Of a DNA stretch of 64,000 bases, positions 16,529-25,542 are shown piece after piece. Source of the stretch: Crocinitomicaceae bacterium (lineage in GTDB: Bacteria; Bacteroidota; Bacteroidia; Flavobacteriales_D; Crocinitomicaceae); assembly GCA_024643725.1 (NCBI GenBank), contig JAHEMJ010000006.1, positions 1 to 64,000 on the forward strand, given 5' to 3'. A program made the translations under genes and the position numbers. The notes under the pieces are model-generated. The model did not search any database. It was not told the origin of the DNA and was given only the letters and a program-made list of their open reading frames with translations. How positions within the stretch are numbered: the stretch's first letter is position 1; every line of letters begins with the position of its first letter.

Positions 16529-17710
16529 ATGATAAAAATAAACCTACTTATTCTGATTATAATCAGTTCATTTCAAAGTTGGTCCCTTCAGGGACTGACG
16601 ATTCAAACCATTGATTATTCCTTTCAGGACAAATGGCATCGAACGGTTTCTTCGAGTACACCGAAGATTTCCATCGCTGAGCACGTATTTAAAAAACAAT
16701 ATTTCTATGTCACAGCCATTGCATCGGACTTTGCGTTAGATGCCGAAGGACGCGCCAATGTGACCTATTCGATTTTCATCACCAGTCCGAATGGTTCGTC
16801 TTATGCGGAACAAAAGGATCTGCCGCTCATACAAGGAATGGTTACCAATAAAACCAATCTCCAAATGAGTAACAATGTCCTGAAAATCTGCTTTGAAGAA
16901 AACGACGAATTCGGGAAATATGTCATCGGTATTGAAATAATCGATCACGTTTCAGGCGAACAGAAGAAGCTTCAATCAAACTTAAAATTAGTGGAGCTTC
17001 CATCCTACAAGGATACGAAAGTAAAAAATGATGCTGATTTCTCCACTTGGATTTCGACCTATTACCAGCATCAAAAGCCAGAAGAAGCCTTGTCATATTA
17101 CCTGTATTATGCGAAAAGCAAGTTATCGGACAACGAATCCAGTTTTTGGCCAGTCTTCAGTATTTTCATGGAAATCGCGAAAAACAATGCCTATTTACTT
17201 CCACAGATTACAGAGTGTTATGTGAAACAAGATTTAAAAACCAAGATTTACCTCTTGTATTTACTGCGTTATTCTGGCATTGGGACAGCGGATTTTTACG
17301 AGCAACTCGAGGGAGATGAGAAAAAGACGTATTTAAAATTGAAAGATTCACCGGACAAAGATTTTTACGGGGAAATCACCGATCCGGCTCAATTGGACAT
17401 GTTGTGGGGGACATTCACTGCCAGTGGGAGTTACGAGCCGATTTTAAAACTCATTCAAACCTTGGATTACGAAAAATACCAAGGAGCACTTGACAACTTT
17501 AAAAAATCCAAACAAACAGAGGAAGATCGAAACCTTGCGCTGAAAAATGCCATCTACAATGCCTTGGTTTGGTCGATGAAAAGCAATGCGCGTCAACATG
17601 AATTAGTCAAAGCATACCTCGTTTGGGCCTTGAATAACGAGACCTTGTCCGAAATTCAAAAAACTGAATTAAAGAACCTGATGTTCTCGAAGAATTCGGG
17701 CGAAAAGTAA
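16529..17710 (+). CDS. Exported protein with beta domain and helical C-terminus
   Basis: The 393-residue secreted protein has a signal peptide (INLLILIIISSFQSWS), an immunoglobulin-like beta region (about 25-150, with VTYSIFITSPNGSSYAEQ and KYVIGIEIIDHVSGEQKK), and a helical C-terminal part (180-390) in which HEAT- or TPR-like helices pack. It has no lipobox. A fragment of its 3' end (bases 17487-17565) recurs in altered form at 32353-32432, so this gene family has been duplicated and broken within the island. Confidence 0.7.
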   Translation: MIKINLLILIIISSFQSWSLQGLTIQTIDYSFQDKWHRTVSSSTPKISIAEHVFKKQYFYVTAIASDFALDAEGRANVTYSIFITSPNGSSYAEQKDLPLIQGMVTNKTNLQMSNNVLKICFEENDEFGKYVIGIEIIDHVSGEQKKLQSNLKLVELPSYKDTKVKNDADFSTWISTYYQHQKPEEALSYYLYYAKSKLSDNESSFWPVFSIFMEIAKNNAYLLPQITECYVKQDLKTKIYLLYLLRYSGIGTADFYEQLEGDEKKTYLKLKDSPDKDFYGEITDPAQLDMLWGTFTASGSYEPILKLIQTLDYEKYQGALDNFKKSKQTEEDRNLALKNAIYNALVWSMKSNARQHELVKAYLVWALNNETLSEIQKTELKNLMFSKNSGEK

Positions 17711-17765
17711 GATTCATGCGTATAAAAACTGTTGAGGCAGTGCCTTATAAAATCGAATATACCAT

Positions 17766-18086
17766 ATGAATGGATCAGGTTATATGAAAGATATTCGTTA
17801 TCGGGGAAGAGGATTCTTTTTGAGATTAATTTTAGTCGTAAGCCTATTGATCAGTTTATTCTATTTTATTGATTTTCTCTTTTCTTCCTCTTTTTTCTAT
17901 TCGCAATTTTTACATAACTATTTAGTTGGATTTCAATTTATTGGAATTTTTATATTGCCAGGATATTCTATTTATTGTATTGTAAAGAGGTATCAATATT
18001 TGTACGTTTACTATTTGTATTTGATTTGTACATCACTATGGTTATATATGTTATTTGATGATATTGTTGTGAATAAAGCTTTTTAG
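17766..18086 (+). CDS. Small membrane protein, unknown
   Basis: The 106-residue protein has three hydrophobic segments (about 20-40, 48-68 and 78-98) rich in Tyr and Phe (YCIVKRYQYLYVYYLYLI). It starts at an ATG at 17766 or 17784. No family is recognised. Confidence 0.5.
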   Translation: MNGSGYMKDIRYRGRGFFLRLILVVSLLISLFYFIDFLFSSSFFYSQFLHNYLVGFQFIGIFILPGYSIYCIVKRYQYLYVYYLYLICTSLWLYMLFDDIVVNKAF

Positions 18087-18168
18087 TTTTTAATCAACAC
18101 ACTTTCAGACAAATCATTTCATGTATATTTCCTTACGTAAAGGCATCATTTAAATTTTGATCACTCAT

Positions 18169-18636
18169 ATGTCCACTATAAAAATCTCCTTTTTTTTGAT
18201 GTTGATCATGAGTTTGTTTGCTTGTCAAGATTCGAAAGCTAAGGACGAGCAACAAATGCATGAAATTTCCAAGTTACTGGTAAATGCGATTAATCAACAG
18301 GATGTGGAGCGTGAATTTTCTGAGTTGACCGAAAAAGGTTGGGATAAAAAAGACATGATTCAAGGACTCATTCACATCATCGATGAGGATACCACTTTCT
18401 GTTCGTTGGATTATTCAGTTCTGGCTGACACAAGGATTTCATCCGTTCCTTGTGTGCAGGTCCAAATAGGGGTAGCGGCGATCTTTATATTAGAGCAGTT
18501 AAGAACTACGAAACAGTTCTCAACCATTGACTTCCGCATTCATGAACTTCCTCTCAGTGAATTGCGTCACCGTTCTACACATGAATTACACCAGCAAAAG
18601 CTAAAATATTCGAAACTATTTAAGAACTTTAACTAA
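18169..18636 (+). CDS. Lipoprotein of unknown function
   Basis: The 155-residue product has a lipobox (MSLFACQDS) after a short hydrophobic helix. The mature part is mostly helical with two Cys residues near the middle (TFCSLD and VPCVQV). The ATG at 18169 is preferred to a TTG at 18157. No family is recognised. Confidence 0.6.
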   Translation: MSTIKISFFLMLIMSLFACQDSKAKDEQQMHEISKLLVNAINQQDVEREFSELTEKGWDKKDMIQGLIHIIDEDTTFCSLDYSVLADTRISSVPCVQVQIGVAAIFILEQLRTTKQFSTIDFRIHELPLSELRHRSTHELHQQKLKYSKLFKNFN

Positions 18637-18750
18637 ACAGTTTGTACTATAAACTGAACGAAAATTAATGGGTTATGATGAACGTAAAAACACAAAAGGT
18701 GCCCAAAAACAATTTCACCGAAATGGTATATTTATTATAAAAATGGAAGG

Positions 18751-19155
18751 ATGAAAAAATCACTTTTAACCATTGTGTTGATTCGACTCATTGAACAGTT
18801 GCTCTTTTTTATTGGCTTGGTGTTGATGCAGGTGTATGTGAATAAATCCATCAGTATGTATCTTGTGAAAGGAGCTTGGTGGGATGCATGTGAAGTATTG
18901 ACGCTCAGGCTCGTATTTACCGAATTCATTCATGTTCCCATTCTGTTGAAATTCTTAAAGGAACGCGTATTTGTCCGGATGATGGTCAATGCCTTAAGCT
19001 TTATAATGTTGACACTCATAGCAAATGTGATTCTTTCCATGTTCATGGGATTCTTTATCATTTATCTGGAAGCACAAAGTCTGATACCCTTTTTTCTAGC
19101 TTGTTGTGTTCCGTTCCTTAGTCCATTCATCGCAAACCTTTTTACAGCAAAATAA
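18751..19155 (+). CDS. Four-helix membrane protein, unknown
   Basis: The 134-residue, strongly hydrophobic protein has helices near 6-28, 48-68, 76-100 and 106-128. An acidic/aromatic loop (KGAWWDACEV) follows helix 1. It lies 14 bases before the broken 19170-19645 gene. Confidence 0.6.
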   Translation: MKKSLLTIVLIRLIEQLLFFIGLVLMQVYVNKSISMYLVKGAWWDACEVLTLRLVFTEFIHVPILLKFLKERVFVRMMVNALSFIMLTLIANVILSMFMGFFIIYLEAQSLIPFFLACCVPFLSPFIANLFTAK

Positions 19156-19169
19156 AACATACGTTCGTT

Positions 19170-19645
19170 ATGATTTTCACTCACTGTTTCAGCTTTATTT
19201 TTTTCTTGATGGTATGTTTTGGCAACAAGATGTATGCTCAAAAAGTAATCGAATTGGTTCAGTTCGAAGAACCCATTATCGAAGATTCGGAAATCAATTT
19301 TCATGATCGAGCAGTGTTCTTCCCTTTGTTTTTAGATAGCATTAAAAGTGAATTGAGAAAAGGTAGTTTGCCAAATTTCTTATTCGATGAATGCCTTGAT
19401 ATGCACTATTCATATGAATTGACGTCGCATACGTTTATTTCAACCCGGTACATGCTTTTGAACAATTAACGTCATGGGAATTGAAAAGATTATGGAAATT
19501 ATCAAAGAAGTACGACTTGACTAAAACCTGTAACAGAAATGCTTCCTTTGTATTGATGCAGGGATGTAAAACAACCGATCAAATTGAAGATTCCAAAAAA
19601 AGCACCTTGCAACTTTTGCAAGAACGAATGGAACGATTGAATTGA
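19170..19645 (+). pseudogene. Exported protein gene split by a frameshift near 19448
   Basis: The first frame encodes a signal peptide (CFSFIFFLMVCFGNKMYA) and about 80 residues, ending with TAA at 19467. From about 19447 a second frame continues without a break to TGA at 19643-19645. It has convincing coding composition (HAFEQLTSWELKRLWKLS, then a helical KKSTLQLLQERMERLN end). Joining both gives a protein of about 158 residues. A real frameshift mutation, a sequencing error, or programmed frameshifting are possible; no slippery heptamer is evident, so mutation or error is most likely. Confidence 0.65.
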
Positions 19646-19749
19646 TTCCGTGTATATTTAAATTAAAAAGAGATCGTGTACGGAGTGCAACATAGTAACT
19701 AACTTGCTAAATAAAGAAAGTAAAATTGAAGAAAGTAAATAGGAAGTAT

Positions 19750-20253
19750 ATGCATAGAAAAATGAAAGAAGTTGTTTTATCCGTTATCCTTTGTTTGGTA
19801 TCAAATTCTTATTTCGGTCAAAAATCTATGGGTCAGGAAATCGATTCAATGACTTTAACGATTTCCTATGATAATAATAAACATGTCCTACGTGCATGTT
19901 TCACAAACCTAAGCAACTCGGTGGTGATTCTTCCATGGCAAGAGCAGCTTCCATATATTGAATTTGACTCTGATACAGCCCGATTTAGTATTTTAGTAGG
20001 TAACAAAAATGGGATTGCAGCAATAGGTTTGCAGGATTGTATTCCTAGCTTTACTTTCGAAAGCAATAATATTGAATTAAAACCCAAAGAAACAACCTGC
20101 AAGGTTATTGAATTAAAATGTATGATCTCCAAAGAAGATCTAATCAATAACAACTTTGTATTTGCTATCTACAGTTTTTTTAAATATGAAATTACAGGAT
20201 TAAAGGAATTATTTTTGGTGTCAAATGATTTAACCTTTGAAACAAACAAATGA
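19750..20253 (+). CDS. Exported protein of unknown function
   Basis: The 167-residue protein has a signal peptide (KEVVLSVILCLVSNSYFGQ) and a mature beta-sandwich-like domain (LTISYDNNKHVLRACFTNLS and VILPWQEQLPYIEFDSD). It resembles small Ig-like or DUF-type secreted domains without a specific match. The start is uncertain (ATG 19750 after AGGAAG, or 19762). Confidence 0.6.
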   Translation: MHRKMKEVVLSVILCLVSNSYFGQKSMGQEIDSMTLTISYDNNKHVLRACFTNLSNSVVILPWQEQLPYIEFDSDTARFSILVGNKNGIAAIGLQDCIPSFTFESNNIELKPKETTCKVIELKCMISKEDLINNNFVFAIYSFFKYEITGLKELFLVSNDLTFETNK

Positions 20254-20300
20254 GTTAACTCGAAAGAGAAATCAAGGTAAAATAGACAAACCAACCGAAT

Positions 20301-20795
20301 ATGAAATTTTTACTTCCAGAGACCACCATAGATTTTACCTCACTTTATCCGAAAGAAATTACATTTTCCTCTTTTAAAGAACTGATTTCGAAGAAAAACG
20401 TAGTCAAAATAAATACATTTTTCGGTGAAAAAGAGGTTAAATATCAAACGGAGTTGGAGGAATTGCAAATTCGTTTAACACGAACGAGTGATGCTGCTTT
20501 TGGAATTCCGATTTATCCAACTGCTCGAATGATATTCCCTTCAAATCAAGCTGCTTATGTGAAAGTGTCGGTATCCATTTATTGGAAAGTATTCATCTAT
20601 TTTTTTTACTTTTTGCTCATAATTGTGGGGATTTACCATTGGAATCTATCCATTTCAGTGACATCAAAAATCGTTTTAATGAGTAAATTAGTCAGCACTT
20701 TGTTATTGTTTAATCTGATGCTTTTCGGGTACCATTTTTACGAGCTAAGGAATATAAAAAAGATCATCATTGATTTGCTTCATGAGCATGAATGA
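20301..20795 (+). CDS. Two-helix membrane protein, paralogue of the 25542-26465 protein
   Basis: The 164-residue protein has a soluble N-terminal domain (1-105) with a conserved IPIYPTARMIF strand, then two hydrophobic helices (about 97-118 and 130-150) and a charged tail. The larger protein at 25542-26465 has the same layout (IPMYPTANIRF, then YYTIGIVSFYCLLFIGFMVD), so the two are divergent paralogues. No known family. Confidence 0.62.
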   Translation: MKFLLPETTIDFTSLYPKEITFSSFKELISKKNVVKINTFFGEKEVKYQTELEELQIRLTRTSDAAFGIPIYPTARMIFPSNQAAYVKVSVSIYWKVFIYFFYFLLIIVGIYHWNLSISVTSKIVLMSKLVSTLLLFNLMLFGYHFYELRNIKKIIIDLLHEHE

Positions 20796-20876
20796 TTACA
20801 CTTTATGTTTTTCCTTAAGTTTGATGGAGGAATCGCTTCCATATTCATCCAAGGTGAATGGGTTGTACATTTGTTA

Positions 20877-20915
20877 AAATCCTTCTAAAACGTACTTCAC
20901 GTGAGGATTTTTTTG
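20877..20915 (+). terminator. Intrinsic terminator-like hairpin
   Basis: AAATCCT and AGGATTT are inverted copies around an inner ACGT/ACGT pair, followed by TTTTTTTG. It lies 82 bases after the 20301-20795 gene and would end transcription before the next lipoprotein gene. Confidence 0.65.
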
Positions 20916-20967
20916 TTGGTCTTTTTCGTTCACAAGAAAATAAAAAGCGATGCTTGAGAGTTTAAAC

Positions 20968-21387
20968 ATGGATAAAATGAAAGGCTTTAATTCGATTGGC
21001 ATCGTTTTGTGCTGTCTGCTGTGTAGTTGTCAGAGTGAACAATTGGATCAAAAAACAATGCAGTCAGAACCAAAGAATGCCGTCGCGATAGATCAAAGGG
21101 AAAATCGTGTCAGTCAAAAAGGCGATACCCTTGAACAGTATTTTATAGAGCTGATTTCAAACAGCATCCAAAAGCAAGGAATTCAGGACGATGTTGAATT
21201 TCTGACCTATCGCTATCCTTCCAAAACGGATCCGTATTTTTGGATTAAAGTAGGACAGTCAACACCGAATCGCTTTCAAACGGAATTCAATTTTGTCTGT
21301 CATTCGAAATCGAAGGAAGTAAAGTACGTCAATGTGTTCACCGGTGATTCGATCGATGTAAGGTCAAATCACTGGTACAAGAAATAA
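20968..21387 (+). CDS. Lipoprotein of unknown function
   Basis: The 139-residue product has a lipobox (VLCCLLCSCQSE). The mature part has a small alpha/beta pattern (YFIELISNSIQKQGI, VEFLTYRYPSKTDPYFWIKV) and ends with a basic tail. Two ATGs (20950 and 20968) are possible; the second gives a normal-length signal. Confidence 0.6.
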   Translation: MDKMKGFNSIGIVLCCLLCSCQSEQLDQKTMQSEPKNAVAIDQRENRVSQKGDTLEQYFIELISNSIQKQGIQDDVEFLTYRYPSKTDPYFWIKVGQSTPNRFQTEFNFVCHSKSKEVKYVNVFTGDSIDVRSNHWYKK

Positions 21388-21455
21388 AATGAGAATGCCG
21401 CTACCCAGCATTGTTAATCAAGTGGGTAGCAATGTTTAATTTAAATCCGCATAAA

Positions 21456-21656
21456 ATGGAGAAGAGAAAATTTTTCGATGAAAAAAATGTAAAACCAAGT
21501 TTCATCATTTTGGTGAGTGTACACATGGCAGGATACTTTACCTTGAGTTATTTTAATGTCGATTTATTCATAAAACTTGCCTCGAGTATCTTGTTTTTGG
21601 CTTTAGGGGTATCGCTGGCATATCTTTGGTTTTTGTTGGTGGATAAGAAAAAGTGA
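21456..21656 (+). CDS. Small two-helix membrane protein
   Basis: The 66-residue protein has a basic start (MEKRKFFDEKNVK) and two hydrophobic helices joined by a short turn (about 14-34 and 40-60), ending LVDKKK. Upstream TTG starts would extend it but lack the typical start. Confidence 0.5.
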   Translation: MEKRKFFDEKNVKPSFIILVSVHMAGYFTLSYFNVDLFIKLASSILFLALGVSLAYLWFLLVDKKK

Positions 21657-21689
21657 TAGAAATAGAAACGTTGGATTAATTCCGGTCAA

Positions 21690-22403
21690 ATGAACATAAG
21701 TTCCCCAACTTTTTGCCTGCTGTTTTTTGCGCTGATTTCATGCGGAGCACCCGATATAAATAAGTTTCGTCATCAGTCAATGAGAAAACACGCTCATATC
21801 ACAAGTTGTAGAACATGGGTGAACGGCAAGAAAACAAAGGTAATTCAAGGTAATTTTTTTAATGAAAACGTGAAAACACGCGTTGTGATTGAATACGTTC
21901 AGGACAAAAATGTTCGTTTATCGTTTTATAAAATGATTTCTGATCATTGGGTGAAAAGCTTTTCCGATTCCATGCCCATTATGTACTATATGTGTGATAC
22001 AATTTTAGACTTGAATGGAGATGGATCGAAAGAATTGGTCCTGCAAAAATTTAGGGGAATGGGTAATATTACCGACTATTATCACTGTATTTACACATTC
22101 AAACAAGGCCATTTTTGCAAATTGGAAAGAATAGAAAAATTTCCGAATATGAGCTTTCAGCCAAAAACCAAATCCTTTACGGTTTTGGAAAAATCTGCGT
22201 CCATTCAAAAGGGAAAATCGTATAGGTGGAATAGAGATTTGAGTTATTCCATAACAAAAATGGAACTTGTGAAATGGGAGGATAGCAATCGGTGCCAAAA
22301 GAAAACGTACATATTTAAAAATGGCGTACCAAAAGTCCTTAAACAGTCTAGAAATGAAAAGATGGATCCTATTTATTTTGGTTTTCAAAATTGGTGTGAT
22401 TAA
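21690..22403 (+). CDS. Lipoprotein with a calcium-loop-like repeat
   Basis: The 237-residue product has a lipobox (LLFFALISCGAP). About residue 109 the segment DLNGDGSKELVL matches the DxNGDG loop of FG-GAP/VCBS-type calcium-binding repeats; it occurs once, so it is a single blade-like unit. The rest is beta-rich, with two Cys residues near the end. The role is unknown; cell-surface attachment is inferred from the lipobox. Confidence 0.65.
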   Translation: MNISSPTFCLLFFALISCGAPDINKFRHQSMRKHAHITSCRTWVNGKKTKVIQGNFFNENVKTRVVIEYVQDKNVRLSFYKMISDHWVKSFSDSMPIMYYMCDTILDLNGDGSKELVLQKFRGMGNITDYYHCIYTFKQGHFCKLERIEKFPNMSFQPKTKSFTVLEKSASIQKGKSYRWNRDLSYSITKMELVKWEDSNRCQKKTYIFKNGVPKVLKQSRNEKMDPIYFGFQNWCD

Positions 22404-22452
22404 TGTTCAATAATTTTACAAATAGGTGAAACGAATTTTTATGTGGGGAAAC

Positions 22453-22800
22453 ATGAAAACATTTAAATTTTTACTGCTTGTGTTGATTTGGGTCATTTTT
22501 ATGATCACGCAAGAATCAACTGATCATCTCAATGGTAAAATTCTCGTTGCGGATAAAGAATTGATTGAATCGAACTTTAACGGTGAGGTAATTACTTTGG
22601 ATGAAAGTCGAGGTTTTAAAATAGAACTAAAAAATGAAAAGTATAAAGTTTACAAGCCTTCGAATTATTGCAATTCATCTACCTGTCTGGCAGGATTCTT
22701 AAAGATTGGTGATACTTTGTATAAGCATAGCAACTCTGATACGATTTATCAAATTAAAAAAAGTAATCACAAGAAATATACATGGGTTTTGATAAAGTGA
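22453..22800 (+). CDS. Exported or membrane-anchored small protein
   Basis: The 115-residue protein has one N-terminal hydrophobic helix (KTFKFLLLVLIWVIFMITQ). The remainder is hydrophilic with a Cys pair (YCNSSTCLAG) that could form a disulfide. The start is uncertain (ATG 22441 or 22453). No family is recognised. Confidence 0.5.
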   Translation: MKTFKFLLLVLIWVIFMITQESTDHLNGKILVADKELIESNFNGEVITLDESRGFKIELKNEKYKVYKPSNYCNSSTCLAGFLKIGDTLYKHSNSDTIYQIKKSNHKKYTWVLIK

Positions 22801-22887
22801 ATAAACTAAATGTTACGCACCGCTGGTGTTACTATCCATTGAATCATAATCCCACAGCTAAAATGATTATCTTTAGTATAAGTAAAC
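22801..22887 (+). promoter_or_regulatory. Recurrent intergenic element with promoter, copy 1
   Basis: It holds CGCTGG near the start and ends in the palindromic block CTAAAATGATTATCTTTAG (22858-22876), which includes a TATCTTTA -7 element 12 bases before the next ATG. Related elements occur at 29616-29727 and 33853-33991. Confidence 0.5.
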
Positions 22888-23169
22888 ATGAATAGACTCG
22901 TTGAACTCATATACTGGATAAAAATATTTTTGTCTCCTTTCTTGACCCTAGTTGCAATGGGATGGGTCGTTTACGTATATGACCAACACTTTTTGTGGAT
23001 TTCGCTGCTGCTCGTAATAACGGGGACAATCCTGGGTGTTTTTTGGGCGGAAAGAGTCAGAAGAAGGACAGGGACTGCTCAATACATGGCGAAGATTTAT
23101 CATACAGACGACATCGCTTCTTACGATGAAAGCATGCGCCAGGAAAATCAGGAAGCAACAAAGGAATGA
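22888..23169 (+). CDS. Small membrane protein of a conserved Flavobacteriia type
   Basis: The 93-residue protein has two helices (about 8-28 and 33-52). The second ends in FWAERVRRRTGTAQYMAKI, a pattern I recall in short uncharacterised flavobacterial membrane proteins, followed by an acidic tail. Its stop overlaps the ATG of the next gene (ATGA), so they are coupled. It is preceded by the promoter block at 22858-22876. Confidence 0.65.
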   Translation: MNRLVELIYWIKIFLSPFLTLVAMGWVVYVYDQHFLWISLLLVITGTILGVFWAERVRRRTGTAQYMAKIYHTDDIASYDESMRQENQEATKE

Positions 23170-24125
23170 TACGGAAAAGATTTTTGATCATCACGTGTGT
23201 TTTCATGTGCTGTCAAGCGTTTACGCAGGACACCTTATACTTGAAGCACGATCCGGGCGAGATGGATTCGAGAATTAAAAATATCTACCCCGATTCCTTA
23301 TTTATTATGGTGAATGATGTGGTCCTTGCATTAGACTATGTGGAGGATTCTGTGATCACAGACTTTAACAATGGAATCTATACCAAGGTTAAAAAATTCT
23401 ACATCCTTCTGAACAAACGGAGCATAGAAGATAGTTGTTCCTATTATTTTTGGATGAAAAACGGAAGCGACTACATTCCATTTTTTGTTTTGGGAAGTCA
23501 AATAATTAATTCAAAATCAACAATTTACTTTCAATTATATCATTACAATCATAAACTTGCTTTTTGGAAAAATCGACTGATTGGTTTTGTGATTAGTTTA
23601 AATCAAGGGTTTTCAGGATCAACAGGCAAGGTAAAACAAATCGGTGATTTTTCTCCTGAATGCACACACATTTGGAGCAAGAAAGCGTGTGAGTTTGCGG
23701 AAATCTCTCTGGAGAAAATTAAACTAAACTACTATTATCCCCCAATGAAAAAGGTAGGTTTTTCCGACGTGACGGATTCACTAGAAGTCATTTCCATTTC
23801 AGATTTAGCTTGGAATAACACGCACTTCAATCTAACCGTGCTGAAAGATTACTACTTCGAATATATGGGGTATGGATATGTGTTTTCATGTTTCCATTCA
23901 AACTTCAAACAAGAACGTTTCTTAGGAGGGAACTGTACCTACATATTAAACCCTAATCCAAGTGATACCTTAATGCTTACATGGAATGAAGAAGTAGATC
24001 AAGATTGGGGAGATGGCGTTTTGTATGATGGCGTAGCTTCGAGTCGTCCCTTCCTCATTTATCACATCAAAAGTAAACAGGTGTTTTGTTGTTCCATGGA
24101 TTTTTTAACCAAGGTTAAATGGTGA
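23166..24125 (+). CDS. Exported protein of unknown function
   Basis: The 319-residue product has a signal peptide (IITCVFMCCQAFTQ). The mature part has alternating strands and aromatic-rich loops with several Cys residues late in the chain (FSCFHSNFKQ and VFCCSMDF). No domain is recognised. It is translationally coupled to the preceding membrane protein, suggesting they act together. Confidence 0.6.
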   Translation: MIRKRFLIITCVFMCCQAFTQDTLYLKHDPGEMDSRIKNIYPDSLFIMVNDVVLALDYVEDSVITDFNNGIYTKVKKFYILLNKRSIEDSCSYYFWMKNGSDYIPFFVLGSQIINSKSTIYFQLYHYNHKLAFWKNRLIGFVISLNQGFSGSTGKVKQIGDFSPECTHIWSKKACEFAEISLEKIKLNYYYPPMKKVGFSDVTDSLEVISISDLAWNNTHFNLTVLKDYYFEYMGYGYVFSCFHSNFKQERFLGGNCTYILNPNPSDTLMLTWNEEVDQDWGDGVLYDGVASSRPFLIYHIKSKQVFCCSMDFLTKVKW

Positions 24126-24165
24126 GGTTAATGTGTACGAACAAATAATAGATTAAATTCCTACG

Positions 24166-24441
24166 ATGAGAAAATCTTCTGTCTATCATTTTGTCTTTTT
24201 GCTGATCAATTTAGCGATGTTGTTGGGACTTCTATTTATAAACTCCCTTGAACATACGCTCTTTTTGGTTTCATCGATTTGCGTTCTTTCTTTAGGATTT
24301 ATGGTGTACAGCCTCATTGTCTTGGATAAAAAACGAATGAATTTAATTTTTACCCTTCTTAACGCAGGTATTTTTTGTTATCAACTCTTAATTTTAATTT
24401 CTATTATTCTTCAGAAATTAGGCTACTTTAAAAGTAAATGA
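24166..24441 (+). CDS. Small three-helix membrane protein
   Basis: The 91-residue protein has hydrophobic helices near 8-25, 30-50 and 58-84 with only short polar links. It is 4 bases from the DUF4265 gene, so probably the same transcript. No family is recognised. Confidence 0.55.
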   Translation: MRKSSVYHFVFLLINLAMLLGLLFINSLEHTLFLVSSICVLSLGFMVYSLIVLDKKRMNLIFTLLNAGIFCYQLLILISIILQKLGYFKSK

Positions 24442-24445
24442 AAGA

Positions 24446-24898
24446 ATGTGTCAGGAAAAACAAGAACAAATGAAAGTAAAAGTCGTTGTCGTATATAAAG
24501 ATTTGGAAGATAAGATTTCCGAAGAATCCATATGGACTGAAAAGTTGGAAAATGGCTATTACCGAATTGACAATATACCATTTTATGTCCCCAATTTAGC
24601 CTACAATGACCTGATTGCTATTGAAGAGGATGAAGGAATATTTTACTTTGCTGATTTAATTGAGCGTTCAGGACATTCAACAATTCAAATTATTTTTTTT
24701 AAAGAAAATGAAATTGAATATACCTTGTCCAATTTAGAAAAGTTAGGGTGTGCTTGGGAGGGTATGAAAAACCAAGCCTATTTCTCGGTTGATATTCCGC
24801 CAAATATAAACTATCTTGTTATCAAGGAATTTTTAGATGAACAAGCTGCAAAAGACATGTTGGATTATAAAGAATCATGTTTGTCCGAAAAACAATAA
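24446..24898 (+). CDS. DUF4265 family protein
   Basis: The 150-residue, cytoplasmic-looking protein has the DUF4265 signature: ESIWTEKLENGYYRIDNIPF followed by YVPNLAYNDLIAIEEDEG. The family has no assigned activity; members are often found near toxin or immunity loci, which is consistent with but does not prove a role here. The true start may be M9 (24470). It is one of the few island products without a membrane or export signal. Confidence 0.7.
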   Translation: MCQEKQEQMKVKVVVVYKDLEDKISEESIWTEKLENGYYRIDNIPFYVPNLAYNDLIAIEEDEGIFYFADLIERSGHSTIQIIFFKENEIEYTLSNLEKLGCAWEGMKNQAYFSVDIPPNINYLVIKEFLDEQAAKDMLDYKESCLSEKQ

Positions 24899-24908
24899 AT
24901 AAACTAAA

Positions 24909-25271
24909 ATGAAGCAGGAATTATTTTCATGGGTATTGACGTTCATCGTTCTATTTTTATCTTTCCAAGAAATAAAGTTGGCTTTCCTGTATGTCAAACT
25001 GATCACGAATCAGCCTAAAATCATAAAAGTGGAGCGAACGGGCTATTACACCGTTCATGGACAAGCGGCATTTTATGTTCTACCCTCGGACGGTTCAACA
25101 AAGGTGCATTTGAAGGTCAAAACCACCATTCTTACCCAATTTGTCCCCTTCTTTTTAGGGCGAACCTTTTCTGTGATGCCATGTGAATCCGAATGCGTTT
25201 TGCGCTCTCCGATTTCATTTGTCCTTTCAGGGACAATGATCTTTTTATTGATTCAATTTGGAATCGTTTAA
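24909..25271 (+). CDS. Two-helix membrane protein
   Basis: The 120-residue protein has an N-terminal helix (8-28), a beta-strand periplasmic segment (about 36-95; ERTGYYTVHGQAAFYVLPSD, KVHLKVKTTIL) and a C-terminal helix (100-118). The layout resembles DUF3592-like proteins, but the match is too weak to assign. Confidence 0.52.
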   Translation: MKQELFSWVLTFIVLFLSFQEIKLAFLYVKLITNQPKIIKVERTGYYTVHGQAAFYVLPSDGSTKVHLKVKTTILTQFVPFFLGRTFSVMPCESECVLRSPISFVLSGTMIFLLIQFGIV

Positions 25272-25302
25272 GTACTGAACAACTGATAATCGAAACAACA
25301 AG

Positions 25303-25542
25303 ATGAACGTTTTAAGTTATTTTTTTTTCGAATCATTTACGGGAGGAATATTTTTCCTTATTTTAGGATTCATCACCATCATTGACACGATCTATTTTGA
25401 TACCCCAATGCCAAAATCACGCTACCATTACTATTCCTATCACTTTATTTATGGCTTTGCTGCAAGTTTTGGATTTTTTGCTCTTTCCATCACTCTAATG
25501 GTTTGGCGGATATCCCTTTTTATTGATGCACTTTTTTATTAA
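25303..25542 (+). CDS. Small membrane protein
   Basis: The 79-residue protein has two or three hydrophobic helices with a Tyr/His-rich link (RYHYYSYHFIYGF). Its stop shares a base with the next ATG (TAATG), so it is coupled to the larger membrane protein that follows. Confidence 0.5.
   Translation: MNVLSYFFFESFTGGIFFLILGFITIIDTIYFDTPMPKSRYHYYSYHFIYGFAASFGFFALSITLMVWRISLFIDALFY

Noticed and set aside
22005..22388. Antisense reading frame inside the 21690-22403 lipoprotein gene
   Set aside because: The sense frame has a lipobox and the DLNGDG loop; the antisense frame has no features.
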